Part shown: piece after piece, positions 1 to 7,597 of the stretch
Layout of the letters: every line of letters begins with the position of its first letter
Numbering within the stretch: position 1 is the stretch's first letter
NCBI RefSeq assembly: GCF_016902345.1
Contig: NZ_JACJLR010000003.1
Span: forward strand, 62,001-126,000
Source: Mediterraneibacter glycyrrhizinilyticus
GTDB taxonomy: Bacteria; Bacillota; Clostridia; Lachnospirales; Lachnospiraceae
Length of the DNA: 64,000 bases
Reading direction: 5' to 3'
The notes under the pieces: model-generated
What the model saw: the letters and a program-made list of their open reading frames with translations, nothing else
What the model was told of the DNA's origin: nothing
The model's database searches: none
Program-made: the position numbers and the translations under genes

Positions 1-96
1 CTCAAATCTCTCCGCAACACTGCACGCCTCGTCCTCACTGCCACAGTTGATCCCAACGTGTTTCAGTACAAATCCCAGTTCTTCCAACTGACTCAT
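1..96 (-). CDS. N-terminus of an unidentified protein, truncated by window edge
   Basis: Only the first 32 codons are inside the window. They start at an ATG at 96-94 preceded by an AGGAGG-type ribosome binding site (complement of about 102-112). The peptide begins MSQLEELGFVLKHVGINC and continues acidic, with no signal peptide. The phrase KHVGIN followed by an acidic helix loosely recalls the VOC-like domain attached to some clostridial KDPG aldolases, but 32 residues are too few to call it. It is transcribed in the same direction as pncC, about 80 bases downstream of it. Function unknown. Confidence 0.55.
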   Translation of the reverse strand, partial: MSQLEELGFVLKHVGINCGSEDEACSVAERFE

Positions 97-179
97 ACTC
101 TTCTCCTCCTCTTTTATTTTTTATTTATATACAGAAGATAGCGCATCCTGGCATCTTCCTGCATACCATATCACACAGG

Positions 180-698
180 TCATGCCTGTCCGGCAAGCAT
201 ATCCCTGAGCATTTCCAGTGCCGTCCTTACCGTACGGAGTCGGTTCTCCATTCTGTTCCCGTCAAACCGGCACTCCTTTACTTCAGTCTTTCCGTTCAGA
301 GTACATCCGATATATACGAGCCCCACCGGTTTCTCCTCCGTGCCGCCGCCCGGTCCCGCGATCCCTGTAGCGCTCAAAGCCGCGTCAGCTCCTGCTGCTC
401 TCGCCGCTCCTTCCGCCATCTCCCGGGCAGTCTGCTCACTGACCGCGCCAAATCTCTCCAGAGTCTCATGGCTCACCCCCACGAGTCTCTCCTTCGCCCC
501 GTTGGAATACGTGATGTAGCCTTCATTTAACACCTCAGAGGCTCCCGCCGCGTTCACGATCGTTCCCGCGATCAACCCGCCTGTGCAGGACTCTGCCGTA
601 GTCACAGTATAGTTCCGCTCCGCGAGAAGTTCCACCACATTCTCCTCCAGGCTTTTCTGCCCGGACTCCCGCTCTCTTAAATACCATTCCGGATACAT
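180..698 (-). CDS. pncC: Nicotinamide-nucleotide amidohydrolase, CinA C-terminal type
   Basis: This 172-residue protein corresponds to the stand-alone CinA C-terminal domain, which deamidates nicotinamide mononucleotide to nicotinate mononucleotide in pyridine nucleotide salvage. The family signature is plain: TTAESCTGG near residue 33 (with the catalytic Ser/Thr cluster), GYITYSN near residue 60, and ATGIAGPGGG near residue 110. The N-terminal MoeA-like domain of full CinA is absent, which is normal for the PncC form. It lies 21 bases downstream of pgsA on the same strand, a neighbourhood common in Firmicutes, and probably shares the rimO-pgsA transcript. Confidence 0.93.
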   Translation of the reverse strand: MYPEWYLRERESGQKSLEENVVELLAERNYTVTTAESCTGGLIAGTIVNAAGASEVLNEGYITYSNGAKERLVGVSHETLERFGAVSEQTAREMAEGAARAAGADAALSATGIAGPGGGTEEKPVGLVYIGCTLNGKTEVKECRFDGNRMENRLRTVRTALEMLRDMLAGQA

Positions 699-719
699 GT
701 CTGTCCCTCCTGCCTTTGG

Positions 720-1262
720 CTACATGCCGCCCTGAGTCAGCACCTGTCTGTTTTTCCAGATATAATCGATCAGCGAGATGATCGTCAGAGCCACTGCGAT
801 CCAGATCAGGAATTCGCCGATGATATCGAATACGCCTCCCAGATCCGCGATCAGCACGATGATCATCGCCATCTGGAACACGGTCTTAAACTTGCCCCAG
901 TAGCTTGCCGCGATCACGATACCGTTATCCGATGCCACCAGCCTGAACCCACTGATGATAAACTCTCTCGCAATGATCACGATCACGATCGCCGCGTCCA
1001 GTTTCCCCGAAGGGATCAGGCAGATCATTGCCGAGCATACCAGCAGTTTGTCCGCAAGCGGATCCATAAATTTTCCAAAATTTGTGACCAGATTATATTT
1101 TCTTGCGATCTTGCCGTCGAGCATATCTGTCAGGCTGGCAACAACGAAAAGAGCGAGGGCGATCCACTTATTTGCAGCTCCTCCCACATCCGTCAGCATG
1201 AAAAAAACGAAAAAGGGTACCATGATCACACGCAATACTGTCAGTTTATTTGGTAAATTCAT
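720..1262 (-). CDS. pgsA: CDP-diacylglycerol--glycerol-3-phosphate 3-phosphatidyltransferase
   Basis: PgsA makes phosphatidylglycerol phosphate from CDP-diacylglycerol and glycerol-3-phosphate, the committed step to phosphatidylglycerol and cardiolipin, in the cytoplasmic membrane. The 180-residue protein has several hydrophobic helices and the CDP-alcohol phosphotransferase motif (DG..AR, then G...D...D) between about residues 48 and 71, visible as DMLDGKIARKYN followed by FGKFMDPLADK. Its ATG overlaps the rimO stop by four bases (ATGA), so the two are translationally coupled. Confidence 0.95.
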   Translation of the reverse strand: MNLPNKLTVLRVIMVPFFVFFMLTDVGGAANKWIALALFVVASLTDMLDGKIARKYNLVTNFGKFMDPLADKLLVCSAMICLIPSGKLDAAIVIVIIAREFIISGFRLVASDNGIVIAASYWGKFKTVFQMAMIIVLIADLGGVFDIIGEFLIWIAVALTIISLIDYIWKNRQVLTQGGM

Positions 1263-2581
1263 AATAATTCTCCTATCAGATCATAATCTAACGCTCCGGT
1301 CACCTTTACTCTTGCAAAGTCACCGGACAAAAGTTCCTCGTCCGTGTTGATAAAGATCAGTCCGTCCACATTCGGCGCATCCCGGTATGTCCGCCCTACG
1401 TAAGCATTTTCATCCGCGACCTTTCCTTCTATCATCACCAACACTTCCCTTCCGACCATGCCCTCGGCATTGTCAAATGCGATCTCCTGCTGGAGTTCCA
1501 TCAGTTCCGCCTGCCGCTCCTCTTTGATTTCCTCATCGATCTGGTCCGGCATAGAAGCCGCCGGCGTCCCCTCCTCCGGAGAATAGGTGAACACCCCGAG
1601 CCGGTCAAACTCCATCTCGTCCACAAACTCCGCAAGCTCTTCGTGCTGTTCCTCCGTCTCTCCCGGAAATCCGGTGATCAGAGTGGTGCGCAGGCAGATA
1701 TCCGGGATCTCCCGGCGCAGTTTTCCGATGATATCTTTGAGCTCCTGTTTCGAGGTCCTTCGTCCCATCCGCTTCAGGATGGAATCGCTGGCATGCTGGA
1801 TGGGAAGGTCCAGATAGTGGCAGACCTTCTTTTCCTCCTTCATTACCTGGATCAGCTCGTCCGTGATCTCCTCCGGGTAACAGTAGAGGATCCGGATCCA
1901 CTGAATGCCGCTTACCTTACACAATTCCCTTACCAGTTTGTGGAGCGACTTTTCTCCGTACAGGTCTTTCCCGTAGAGGGTCGTCTCCTGCGCCACCAGG
2001 ATCAGTTCTTTTACTCCCTGTTCTGCCAGGTACTCTGCTTCCTTCACCAGACGTTCCATGGGAACACTCCGGAAGTTTCCCCGGATCTTCGGGATGATAC
2101 AGTAGGTACAGTGCTTGTCGCACCCCTCCGCGATCTTCAGGTAGGCAAAATGTCCGCCCGTCGTCACGAGCCGTTTCGTATCCGGCAGGGGAAGAGCATC
2201 TAATTCCGAAAGGATCACGGAATGTGTTCCTTCCAGTGCCTTATCCACTGCGTCAAGTATCTTATCGTAAGCTGTCGTTCCGAGCACTTCGTCTACTTCA
2301 GGAATCTCATCAAGGATTTCCTGGCGGTATCTTTCTGCCAGGCATCCTGTCACGATCAGGGCTTTTGCCTTCCCTTCCTTTTTGTACTCTGCCATTTCAA
2401 GGATGTTCTGGATACTCTCTTCTTTGGCATCATGGATAAAACAGCAGGTATTGATCACGATAATATCCGCCTGCGTCTCATCATCCGTCATCTCATATCC
2501 TCTGGACGCGAGGAGGCCGAGCATAACTTCGGTGTCCACCAGATTTTTGTCGCATCCAAGAGAGATAAAAAGTATCTTCAT
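1259..2581 (-). CDS. rimO: Ribosomal protein S12 methylthiotransferase
   Basis: RimO is a radical-SAM enzyme that methylthiolates an aspartate of ribosomal protein S12 and carries two 4Fe-4S clusters. The 440-residue product shows the N-terminal UPF0004 domain with its three cluster cysteines (SLGCDKN, NTCCFI, VTGCLAER), the radical-SAM motif C...C..C in GCDKHCTYCIIP near residue 150, and a C-terminal TRAM domain. The opening MKILFISLGCDKN is typical of RimO rather than MiaB. It heads the rimO-pgsA-pncC group and follows the rpoZ terminator, so it should have its own promoter; only an isolated TATAGT-like box is visible upstream. Confidence 0.95.
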   Translation of the reverse strand: MKILFISLGCDKNLVDTEVMLGLLASRGYEMTDDETQADIIVINTCCFIHDAKEESIQNILEMAEYKKEGKAKALIVTGCLAERYRQEILDEIPEVDEVLGTTAYDKILDAVDKALEGTHSVILSELDALPLPDTKRLVTTGGHFAYLKIAEGCDKHCTYCIIPKIRGNFRSVPMERLVKEAEYLAEQGVKELILVAQETTLYGKDLYGEKSLHKLVRELCKVSGIQWIRILYCYPEEITDELIQVMKEEKKVCHYLDLPIQHASDSILKRMGRRTSKQELKDIIGKLRREIPDICLRTTLITGFPGETEEQHEELAEFVDEMEFDRLGVFTYSPEEGTPAASMPDQIDEEIKEERQAELMELQQEIAFDNAEGMVGREVLVMIEGKVADENAYVGRTYRDAPNVDGLIFINTDEELLSGDFARVKVTGALDYDLIGELL

Positions 2582-2615
2582 ATCTGTCCTCCAGTCGCTT
2601 TTTCTATACTATATC

Positions 2616-2650
2616 AGAAAAAGGGCAGATACCTCATGTGCATCTGCCCT
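2616..2650 (-). terminator. Intrinsic terminator after rpoZ
   Basis: AGGGCAGAT at 2622-2630 and its perfect complement at 2642-2650 form a 9-bp stem. Read on the minus strand the stem is followed by a run of T (complement of 2616-2623). It sits just past the rpoZ stop and separates yicC-gmk-rpoZ from rimO. Confidence 0.85.
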
Positions 2651-2656
2651 GCCTTA

Positions 2657-2905
2657 CTATTCCTCTTCCTCTGCATTTTCAGCCAGTATCTTTAATTTCC
2701 CCTGATTCAGTTCATCGATCGCGATGGAGAGCGGTTTCTCTCCGTCCTTCGCGTTCACAAGCGGAAGTTCTCCCGCGATCAGCTGTCTTGCTCTTTTAGA
2801 AGTTGCCATGACAATAGAGTACCGGCTGTTTACGACTTTTTCATCGCCCTCCTCAACATCTTTGTTTACTACTTTCATCAAATCCGTATAAGATGGATGC
2901 AGCAT
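2657..2905 (-). CDS. rpoZ: DNA-directed RNA polymerase omega subunit
   Basis: This 82-residue protein is the small omega subunit that helps assemble the beta-prime subunit of RNA polymerase. The omega core is seen in SRYSIVMATSKRARQLI near residues 27-43, followed by the conserved KPLSIAIDELNQGKL stretch and a short acidic tail. It begins two bases after the gmk stop codon, the usual gmk-rpoZ arrangement, and is followed directly by a strong terminator. Confidence 0.95.
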   Translation of the reverse strand: MLHPSYTDLMKVVNKDVEEGDEKVVNSRYSIVMATSKRARQLIAGELPLVNAKDGEKPLSIAIDELNQGKLKILAENAEEEE

Positions 2906-2907
2906 AC

Positions 2908-3543
2908 TTACTCTTCTCCTTTCAATCTCTCAAGATCTTTTTTAATATTTTCCATAAATTCTCTGTTGCGGAAACTCCGGTCATGTTCTCCCTGGATGAT
3001 CCCATGCATCCGCTTCACGCATTCTCCGAGATCATCATTGACAATGAGATAGTCATACCGTTCCATACCCTCAGCCTCTTCGCAGGCGCGTCTCATCCTT
3101 GACTCGATCACGTCCATTGTCTCCGTCCCTCTGCCTACAAGGCGGGATCTCAATTCCCCGGCAGTGGGTGGCGTTATAAAAAGAAGCAGCGTGTCCGGAA
3201 AAGCTTCCTTCACTTTCAGAGCGCCCTGGATCTCTATCTCCAGGATCACATCCTTTCCTTCAGCAAGCTTTGTCTCGACATAGCTTCGAGGGGTTCCATA
3301 ATAGTTTTCAACATACTTAGCATACTCTATCAGTTCCCCTTTGGCAATCATTTTTTCAAATTCATCTTTTGTTTTGAAAAAATACTCCCTTCCGTCCTCT
3401 TCCCCTTCTCTCGGACTTCTGGTCGTAGCCGAGATGGAAAGGGCATAATCTTCCGGATATCTGGAGAGCAGTTCTTTCATCAGCGTTCCCTTGCCTGCCC
3501 CGGAGAATCCAGATACAACAATCAGAATTCCTTTTTTCTCCAT
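2908..3543 (-). CDS. gmk: Guanylate kinase
   Basis: Gmk phosphorylates GMP to GDP with ATP. The P-loop is in VVSGFSGAGKGTL near the N-terminus, the GMP-binding region in SATTRSPREGEEDGREYFF, and the base-contact and lid segments follow. The ATG at 3543-3541 (protein starting MEKKGIL, 211 residues) is chosen because AGGAG lies seven bases upstream. An in-frame ATG at 3573 would add ten residues but lacks a good ribosome binding site. It sits between yicC and rpoZ; the small remA gene often found between yicC and gmk in Firmicutes is not present. Confidence 0.94.
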   Translation of the reverse strand: MEKKGILIVVSGFSGAGKGTLMKELLSRYPEDYALSISATTRSPREGEEDGREYFFKTKDEFEKMIAKGELIEYAKYVENYYGTPRSYVETKLAEGKDVILEIEIQGALKVKEAFPDTLLLFITPPTAGELRSRLVGRGTETMDVIESRMRRACEEAEGMERYDYLIVNDDLGECVKRMHGIIQGEHDRSFRNREFMENIKKDLERLKGEE

Positions 3544-3630
3544 ATTCAAACTCCTGTCCTCTTTCTGACTCATATTCTTTCTTGTTTCTCTGCCTCCGGC
3601 CTGCTGTGCCGGATCTGCTTTTTCTTCTTT

Positions 3631-4509
3631 CTACTCGATATTCTGGATCTGTTCCCTGATTTTCTCGATCTCTGTCTTTAAACTGATCGCACAGTCAGAC
3701 ACTTCGATGTCATTCGCCTTTGACAGGATCGTGTTTGCTTCCCGGTTCATCTCCTGAGCTATGAAATCAAGCTTACGCCCGATTCCTTCCTTCTCCTCCA
3801 GCGTGTTCCTCATATGGCTGATATGGCTTTTGAGCCTCACCACTTCCTCATCTGTGCAGATCTTGTCCGCAAAAAGGATCACCTCGGCCGCGATCCGGCT
3901 GTCCTCGATCTGTGCATCGGCGAGAAGTTCTTTTGTCTTCTCCTCCAGCTTTTCCCTGTATTCCCTGACAATCTGAGGAGATCTCTCCTCGATATACCCG
4001 ACCAGTTCTTCCAGAATCCCCAGTTTCTCAAGGATATCCTTTTTCAGGTTTTCTCCCTCCGTCGTCCTTGTCTCCACAAACTGGGCAAAAGCTCCTTCCA
4101 GCGCCTCTCTGATCCCGTTCCAGAGTTCTTCCTCATCCTCCGCCTGTTCTTCCATGGTGAATATTTCCGGATAACGTGACAGGGTTGATACACGGACATC
4201 ATTCTCCAGTCCGAACTCTTCCGCCATCCGGTTCAGATACTTCAGGTATTCCGCAGCCAGTGCCTCATTATACTTTACGGCCACCTGGTTCTGGGACGCA
4301 TCCTCATAGGTAATGAAAATATCCACTTTTCCCCTGGTGGCATAGGATTTCAGCAGAGTCCGGATCGGAGTCTCAAAAAAATTCAGTTTTTTGGGCATCC
4401 TGATATTAACATCGAGATATCTGTGATTTACTCCTTTGAGTTCTACGGTAAATTTTCTGGCATCCTTCTGGACTTCACATCTTCCAAATCCGGTCATGCT
4501 CTTTATCAT
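3631..4509 (-). CDS. YicC/YloC family endoribonuclease
   Basis: This 292-residue protein has the full YicC architecture: N-terminal MIKSMTGFGR, the internal ELKGVNHRYLD motif, and the C-terminal DUF1732 segment with KLDFIAQEMNREANTILSKA. E. coli YicC has been reported to act as a toroidal endoribonuclease involved in small-RNA turnover; the Gram-positive role is less clear. It is the first gene of yicC-gmk-rpoZ, has GAGGATG nine bases before its ATG, and is served by the promoter at 4570-4599. Confidence 0.92.
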   Translation of the reverse strand: MIKSMTGFGRCEVQKDARKFTVELKGVNHRYLDVNIRMPKKLNFFETPIRTLLKSYATRGKVDIFITYEDASQNQVAVKYNEALAAEYLKYLNRMAEEFGLENDVRVSTLSRYPEIFTMEEQAEDEEELWNGIREALEGAFAQFVETRTTEGENLKKDILEKLGILEELVGYIEERSPQIVREYREKLEEKTKELLADAQIEDSRIAAEVILFADKICTDEEVVRLKSHISHMRNTLEEKEGIGRKLDFIAQEMNREANTILSKANDIEVSDCAISLKTEIEKIREQIQNIE

Positions 4510-4569
4510 AATGTTTCATCCTCTGTTTTATTGTATTACAGTCCTCACCCTGTTCAGACTGTAAAAAAT

Positions 4570-4599
4570 ATTATACGCCTTCACAGGATATCGGGTCAA
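4570..4599 (-). promoter_or_regulatory. SigA-type promoter for yicC-gmk-rpoZ
   Basis: On the minus strand TTGACC (4599-4594) and TATAAT (4575-4570) are separated by 18 bases, about 60 bases before the yicC start. It diverges from the rqcH promoter. Confidence 0.75.
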
Positions 4600-4676
4600 C
4601 CACAATATCCAAATTTCTGCCGGCGGATTTTTCTGTCGTTCTGTCATCCTAACGTTTCAATACAGTTCAAAGGCAC

Positions 4677-4705
4677 TTGCGAAACCCTTCTTGTTTCGCT
4701 ATACT
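4677..4705 (+). promoter_or_regulatory. SigA-type promoter for rqcH with inverted repeat in the spacer
   Basis: TTGCGA (4677-4682) and TATACT (4700-4705) are separated by 17 bases. A perfect inverted repeat, GCGAAAC (4679-4685) and GTTTCGC (4693-4699) with a 7-base centre, overlaps the -35 and fills the spacer up to the -10. This placement suits a protein operator. Confidence 0.78.
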
Positions 4706-4746
4706 AAAATATGTTTATCCAGATCTTTAAGAAATGAGGAACAGAT

Positions 4747-6486
4747 ATGGCATTTGACGGAATTGTCGTGGCGAATCTCGTCCACGAATTGAAGGAGCAG
4801 TTAAAAGACGGAAGGATCGCAAAGATCGCTCAGCCTGAAACAGATGAACTGCTCCTTACAGTAAAAACCCCCTCAGGGCAGAAACGGCTCTCCATCTCAG
4901 CGGACGCCTCTCTTCCCCTGATCTATCTCACGGGAACGAATAAACCCGGCCCCATCACCGCCCCCAATTTCTGCATGCTCTTAAGAAAGCATATCGGCGG
5001 CGGACGGATCGTGGATGTATGGCAGCCGAAGCTTGAGAGGATCATCCATTTTACCATAGAACATCTGGACGAGCTGGGTGATCTGTGCCGAAAAGACCTG
5101 ATCGTGGAGATCATGGGAAAGCACAGCAACATCATCTTCTGCACAGAGGACGGAAAGATCATCGACAGCATCAAACATGTCTCGGCTCAGATGAGCTCCG
5201 TGCGTGAGGTCCTGCCCGGGCGGGATTATTTCATTCCGGATACCATGCACAAAGCGGATCCCCTGAACGTTTCCCTGGAAGAGTTTGCCTCTCTTCTGAC
5301 AGAAAAGCCGGTTCCGCTCGCAAAGGCGGTCTACACAAGCTTCACCGGGATCAGCCCCGTGACCGCGGAAGAGATCTGCTCGCTTGCGGGTCTGGACTCT
5401 TCTGTACCGGCAAAGGAATATTCCGAAGATATCCTGTTCCACCTGTATACCCAGTTCAGCATCTATCTTTCTGCGGTAAAGGAGCAGAATTTTTCTCCCG
5501 CCATTTACTTTGACGGACCGGAGCCGAAGGAATTTGCATCCCTGCCCCTGACCCATTTCTCCGGGTATACACGGAAGGAATACGCCTCTGTCTCGGAAGT
5601 GCTGGAGTCGTTCTATTCCACCCGCAGCCGGATCACACGGATCCGTCAGAAATCTGCAGACCTGCGCCACGTTGTCCAGACAGCGCTTGAGCGTAACCGA
5701 AAGAAATATGACCTGCAGCTGCGCCAGCTCAGGGATACAGAAAACCGGGAAAAGTTCAAAGTTTACGGAGAGCTGATCAACACCTACGGCTACAACCTGG
5801 AAGAAGGGGCAAAGAAACTGGAAGCACTCAACTATTATACCAACGAGATGATCTCCATCCCGCTGGATCCCACAAAGACGCCCCAGGAGAATGCCCAGCG
5901 TTACTTTGGAAAATACAACAAACAGAAGCGCACCTTTGAAGCGCTCTCCGAGCTCTCTCAGGAGACCAAAGACGATATCACGTATCTGGAATCCGTCCAG
6001 ACTGCGCTGGACATCGCGCTCACCGAGGATGACCTGGCAGGAATCAAAGAGGAACTGACAAACGCAGGCTATATCAAGAGGAAGTTTGCCCGCAAAAAAG
6101 CTAAGATCAAAAATACGCCGCTCCACTATATTTCCAGCGACGGGTACCATATGTATGTAGGAAAAAATAATCTTCAGAATGACGAGCTGACCTTTGGTCT
6201 TGCCGTTGGAAATGACTGGTGGTTCCACGCAAAGCAGGCGCCGGGATCCCATGTCGTCGTGAAGACAAACGGGGACGAACTCCCGGACTCCACCTTCGAG
6301 GAGGCTGGCAGGCTTGCCGCCTACTACTCCAGTATGAGAGGCAGTGAGAAAGTCGAGATCGACTATGTAGAGAAGAAACATGTAAAAAAGCCCAAGGGCG
6401 CAAAGCCGGGATTCGTGGTGTATTATACGAATTACTCACTGGTGATCGACAGTGATATCAGCGGGATCCGGGAAGTTCAGGAGTGA
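4747..6486 (+). CDS. rqcH: Ribosome quality control protein RqcH (NFACT family)
   Basis: RqcH binds obstructed 50S subunits and recruits alanyl-tRNA to add C-terminal alanine tails to stalled nascent chains; older annotations call it a fibronectin-binding protein. The 579-residue product has the NFACT-N domain (MAFDGIVVANLVHELKEQL, then DLIVEIMGKHSNIIFC near residue 120), a central coiled coil (about 290-440), and the NFACT-R domain (YVGKNNLQNDELTF and WWFHAKQAPGSHVVVK near 480-505). It is a single-gene unit with GAGGA before the ATG and a bidirectional terminator downstream. Confidence 0.93.
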   Translation: MAFDGIVVANLVHELKEQLKDGRIAKIAQPETDELLLTVKTPSGQKRLSISADASLPLIYLTGTNKPGPITAPNFCMLLRKHIGGGRIVDVWQPKLERIIHFTIEHLDELGDLCRKDLIVEIMGKHSNIIFCTEDGKIIDSIKHVSAQMSSVREVLPGRDYFIPDTMHKADPLNVSLEEFASLLTEKPVPLAKAVYTSFTGISPVTAEEICSLAGLDSSVPAKEYSEDILFHLYTQFSIYLSAVKEQNFSPAIYFDGPEPKEFASLPLTHFSGYTRKEYASVSEVLESFYSTRSRITRIRQKSADLRHVVQTALERNRKKYDLQLRQLRDTENREKFKVYGELINTYGYNLEEGAKKLEALNYYTNEMISIPLDPTKTPQENAQRYFGKYNKQKRTFEALSELSQETKDDITYLESVQTALDIALTEDDLAGIKEELTNAGYIKRKFARKKAKIKNTPLHYISSDGYHMYVGKNNLQNDELTFGLAVGNDWWFHAKQAPGSHVVVKTNGDELPDSTFEEAGRLAAYYSSMRGSEKVEIDYVEKKHVKKPKGAKPGFVVYYTNYSLVIDSDISGIREVQE

Positions 6487-6494
6487 GGAACTGT

Positions 6495-6606
6495 GTGTCC
6501 GCCGGAGGTATATGCTGCCTGCGGACACGTAAGAGCGCAAAGGACGCGCTCTAAGTGCCGGCATTGTTTTAACGGTCCTTGCGCAGCACACACCTCCGGC
6601 TGGGCT
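6495..6606 (+). repeat. Structured intergenic repeat, copy 1 (about 112 bases)
   Basis: The outer arms GCCGGAGGT (6501-6509) and ACCTCCGGC (6592-6600) are perfectly complementary. Inside is a hairpin with 7-bp stem AGAGCGC/GCGCTCT (6532-6538, 6546-6552) and loop AAAGGAC, followed by AAGTGCCGGC. A competing stem GTGTCCGC/GCGGACAC (6495-6502, 6521-6528) is also possible. A second copy at 48618-48756 keeps the loop and flanking words but has different, still complementary stem sequences. Copy 1 lies in the 3' untranslated region of rqcH, in sense orientation. I do not recognise the family. Confidence 0.7.
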
Positions 6607-6718
6607 TGTCCCTCCCCCTGTCGTTTCGCGGAATCGGAAGGGAGAAAGGGGGACGGGAGGGCGCGCCTGAAGGCGCTGCTCCCTGAGAATACCGGAGATG
6701 GAGTTTTATAAGTAAGTT
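6607..6718 (+). other. GC-rich structured 3' region of rqcH
   Basis: Between the repeat and the terminator is a stretch with further self-complementarity: GCGCC, TGAA, GGCGC form a small hairpin around 6662-6675, and pyrimidine (about 6610-6620) and purine (about 6646-6661) runs can pair. No credible reading frame with a ribosome binding site is seen. It may belong to the repeat or be plain 3' UTR. Confidence 0.4.
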
Positions 6719-6762
6719 AAAAAGCGGAGCGCATCTTTGTGAACAGATGCACTCCGCTTTTT
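6719..6762. terminator. Bidirectional terminator between rqcH and the lipoprotein gene
   Basis: The arms AAAAAGCGGAG and CTCCGCTTTTT, with inner arms GCATCT and AGATGC, make a long stem flanked by A and T runs on both sides. It serves the convergent rqcH (plus) and the 6777-7595 gene (minus). Confidence 0.9.
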
Positions 6763-6776
6763 AATCTGGATTGGGA

Positions 6777-7595
6777 TTATGAGGAAGCTTTCCGGACTTC
6801 CTGAGGTACTGTGATCTCATCCACCTGGTCATATCCGGTAAAGACCAGTTCGATGGAATACAGATTGACTTTGGTCGTCTCGCCGTAGGAATCATACAGA
6901 TCATTTAGCACACCGCTCATATCCACGATGATCCTCGCCGGAAGGAGCTCTTCTTTATAGATATCAAAGATGACCGGAACATCCAGTTCTTTTACCGCCT
7001 CTTCACTCGGAAGATCGACGAGCCCGAACGCGTTGATCATATCCTTTCCGAGTAATCCCATCAGATCTTCTCCTTTCACATCGCCGTACATCTGATAGCA
7101 TTCTTTCCCCTCCACGGTGACCGGCTCCTCCGCGAGATGGAACTCTTCCAGGACTTCTCCTTCCTGTGCAAAAATATTTCCGTCTAAACCGAGATGGTTC
7201 TCGGAATCAGGGGGCGTGACCTCTCTTTCCCAGTCCCCATCCAGACTGCTGTAGGTGACATACTCCCCGTCTTCCATGACCTGATAGATTTCCAGCTCAC
7301 CTGAGACTTCAGCGTCAACGATGTTCACCTCTGCCGTTCCTTTCGCATGCCCTGCCGGCGGATCTGTCGTATTCTCCATCTCGATCTCCATATTAACTTC
7401 TCTGAGGTCCAGCACATCCTCCAGCTGAATGTCAAGTTCCACACGGTTGGAGGATGAACTCACTTCCCGCATCCGGCCGGACGCCTCATCAAAAAGACTC
7501 GCCGGCGTGATCCGTTCACCGCAGCCGGACAGAAGCGCTGCCATTACAGCCGGGATCATCGCCGTGCGGATCAATTTTTTTCTCAAATGCAACAT
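6777..7595 (-). CDS. Predicted lipoprotein of unknown function
   Basis: The 272-residue protein starts MLHLRKKLIRTAMIPAV and reaches a lipobox LLSGC near residue 25, so it should be lipidated and anchored outside the cell membrane. The mature part is acidic and rich in beta-type sequence, with a repeated style of LEEFHLAEEPVTVEGKECYQ and YDSYGETTKVNLYSIELVF, resembling the DUF6612/LolA-like lipoproteins of clostridia; this likeness is by eye only. The ATG at 7595 is chosen for the AGGAG just upstream. It follows the DUF815 ATPase stop by two bases, so the two are co-transcribed. Confidence 0.8.
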   Translation of the reverse strand: MLHLRKKLIRTAMIPAVMAALLSGCGERITPASLFDEASGRMREVSSSSNRVELDIQLEDVLDLREVNMEIEMENTTDPPAGHAKGTAEVNIVDAEVSGELEIYQVMEDGEYVTYSSLDGDWEREVTPPDSENHLGLDGNIFAQEGEVLEEFHLAEEPVTVEGKECYQMYGDVKGEDLMGLLGKDMINAFGLVDLPSEEAVKELDVPVIFDIYKEELLPARIIVDMSGVLNDLYDSYGETTKVNLYSIELVFTGYDQVDEITVPQEVRKASS

Positions 7596-7597
7596 CG

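Noticed and set aside
4981-6381. 466-codon frame antisense to rqcH
   Set aside because: RqcH is a clear full-length NFACT protein on the plus strand; the antisense product has no domain or ribosome binding site.
6493-6711. 72-codon frame in the rqcH 3' region
   Set aside because: It lies in the structured repeat, lacks a ribosome binding site and its peptide is Cys/Arg/Pro-rich without likeness to a protein.
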